A stretch of 6,755 bases of DNA. Source: Alphaproteobacteria bacterium. GTDB taxonomy: Bacteria; Pseudomonadota; Alphaproteobacteria; ATCC43930; CGMCC-115725. The stretch is taken from contig JAFMSA010000234.1 in assembly GCA_017353855.1 (NCBI GenBank), forward strand, positions 1 through 6,755. The letters run 5' to 3'. This document shows, piece by piece, positions 6,274 through 6,755 of the stretch (positions within the stretch are counted from its first letter, which is position 1; each line of letters starts with the position of its first letter). The notes beneath the pieces were generated by a model. It searched no databases, was not told the origin of the DNA, and saw only the letters and a program-made list of their open reading frames with translations. A program made the translations under genes and the position numbers.

Positions 6274-6422
6274 GTGATCCCCGCGCGCGCGGGGATGAAC
6301 CGTAGACCAATTCTATCCAATCTATAACGTGAACGTGATCCCGGCACGCGGGGTTGAACCTGGCAAAATCCTGCAAATTTGATCCGTGCCTTCGTGATCC
6401 CCGCCGCCGCGACGTCTTCGTC
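6274..6422 (+). CRISPR. Degenerate type I-E-like CRISPR array, three repeats and two spacers
   Basis: Repeat 1 (6274-6302) is 29 nt, GTGATCCCCGCGCGC through GGGGATGAACCG, matching the type I-E pattern GTGTTCCCCGC...GCGGGGATAAACCG. Spacer 1 (6303-6334) is 32 nt, the standard I-E length. Repeat 2 (6335-6361) is 27 nt with a 2-nt deletion and several substitutions (GTGATCCCGGCACGCGGGG, then TTGAACCT). Spacer 2 (6362-6393) is again 32 nt. Repeat 3 (6394 to about 6422) keeps GTGATCCCCGC and then loses the pattern. Decay toward the right fits a leader on the left, as terminal repeats usually degenerate at the leader-distal end. No cas gene and no AT-rich leader are visible, so this looks like an orphan or remnant array. 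The repeat strand is given as +. Confidence 0.8.
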
Positions 6423-6633
6423 GCGCTGACGAGCGTGTTCCATCCCGCGCCAAACCGCTCTGGAACGCGCCAGCGCCAGCGTATCGATTCTACTTTGCGC
6501 CGTACGGCTCTTGCGTTCCATGGCGGCGAACTCGTCGTGGTCTCGCCGCGAGCAAGTACCGCTCACCACCATCACCGGTCGATCCGATCTGCTCTGGGCG
6601 CGCGAGGACTGACCATGCCTCGACCGTCCTCTA
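6423..6633. other. Unassigned stretch between CRISPR remnant and IS630 element
   Basis: I find no gene here. Minus-strand frames are open across it and into the array, but their translation includes the CRISPR repeats (IPARAGI-like residues), a common false-gene pattern. No further copy of the repeat is visible. Confidence 0.4.
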
Positions 6634-6755
6634 GGAGTCTGATCCAATCACCTTGAAGCATATCCGGCATTTTTGAGGTAATTGGCGCATTCCTGTGAAG
6701 TGAAGGCTTGCAGGAGTGCGCCGATGCGTTTCCAGGTGTCCTCGACGGTTCGTTC
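6634..6755 (-). mobile_element. IS630-family element, terminal part, continues past the window
   Basis: The end of an IS630-type transposase enters from the right edge. A TA dinucleotide at 6632-6633, 14 bp beyond the transposase stop, followed by GGAGTCTGATCC, is a candidate for the element's end, since this family inserts at and duplicates TA. The other end lies outside the window, so the boundary cannot be tested here. Confidence 0.4.
6648..6755 (-). CDS. IS630-family transposase, C-terminal 35 residues (partial)
   Basis: The minus strand from the right edge reads ERTVEDTWKRIGALLQAF, then TSQECANYLKNAGYASR, and a TGA at 6650-6648. The ending W-(K/R)-x-IG-x-L-(10)-EC-x-NY-x-x-x-AGY(A/S) is characteristic of the C-terminus of IS630-family (Tc1/mariner-related) DDE transposases. 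The catalytic core and start lie outside the window, so completeness cannot be judged. Confidence 0.8.
   Translation of the reverse strand, partial: ERTVEDTWKRIGALLQAFTSQECANYLKNAGYASR

Noticed and set aside
6183..6647. A 154-codon minus-strand ORF across the CRISPR remnant
   Set aside because: Its IPARAGI-type residues are translated CRISPR repeat and it has no ribosome site or family match.

Overview
The window looks like accessory or flanking DNA from a GC-rich alphaproteobacterium, probably of the Hyphomicrobiales (a Bradyrhizobium, Rhodopseudomonas or methanotroph-like genome). I infer this from codon use, from the IS1634- and IS630-type transposases, and from a large TPR/O-GlcNAc-transferase-like protein; no marker gene fixes the genus. 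The region is rich in mobile elements and decayed genes. Only two large genes are intact: an IS transposase and the TPR-glycosyltransferase.

Bases 1-3361 hold what appears to be a dead metal-uptake (probably molybdate) operon on the + strand. First comes a modA-like molybdate-binding protein broken by several frameshifts (about 127-664). Next is a ModE-type winged-helix regulator starting at 661. It is split after codon 43 by a complete IS1634-family element (about 790-2752, transposase on the minus strand). The element is flanked by the direct duplication GCCTAGGC, and removing it with one copy of the duplication restores a 133-codon reading frame exactly. The regulator's stop overlaps the start of a signal-peptide-bearing, TroA/FecB-like binding protein reduced to its N-terminus and possibly a short C-terminal tail. 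A 39-codon orphan ORF of unknown identity follows at 3242-3361.

Bases 3362-3638 hold no recognisable gene. Bases 3639-5960 encode an intact protein of 773 residues: a tetratricopeptide array of about 34-residue repeats, seven of them near-identical at DNA level (102-bp minisatellite, 3810-4523), fused to a GT41 (O-GlcNAc transferase/SPINDLY-like) glycosyltransferase domain. It probably glycosylates proteins in the cytoplasm. No partner gene is visible.

Bases 5961-6273 have no recognisable gene. A short, degenerating CRISPR array with type I-E-like repeats lies at 6274-6422: one perfect 29-nt repeat, one with a 2-nt deletion and one half repeat, with 32-nt spacers. No cas gene is present in the window. 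The right edge (6648-6755, minus strand) carries the last 35 residues of an IS630-family transposase.

I did not find a convincing new biological system. The most informative observations are the precisely reconstructable IS insertion into a Mo-type regulator, the decay of the surrounding uptake operon, the recently amplified TPR minisatellite, and the orphan CRISPR remnant.
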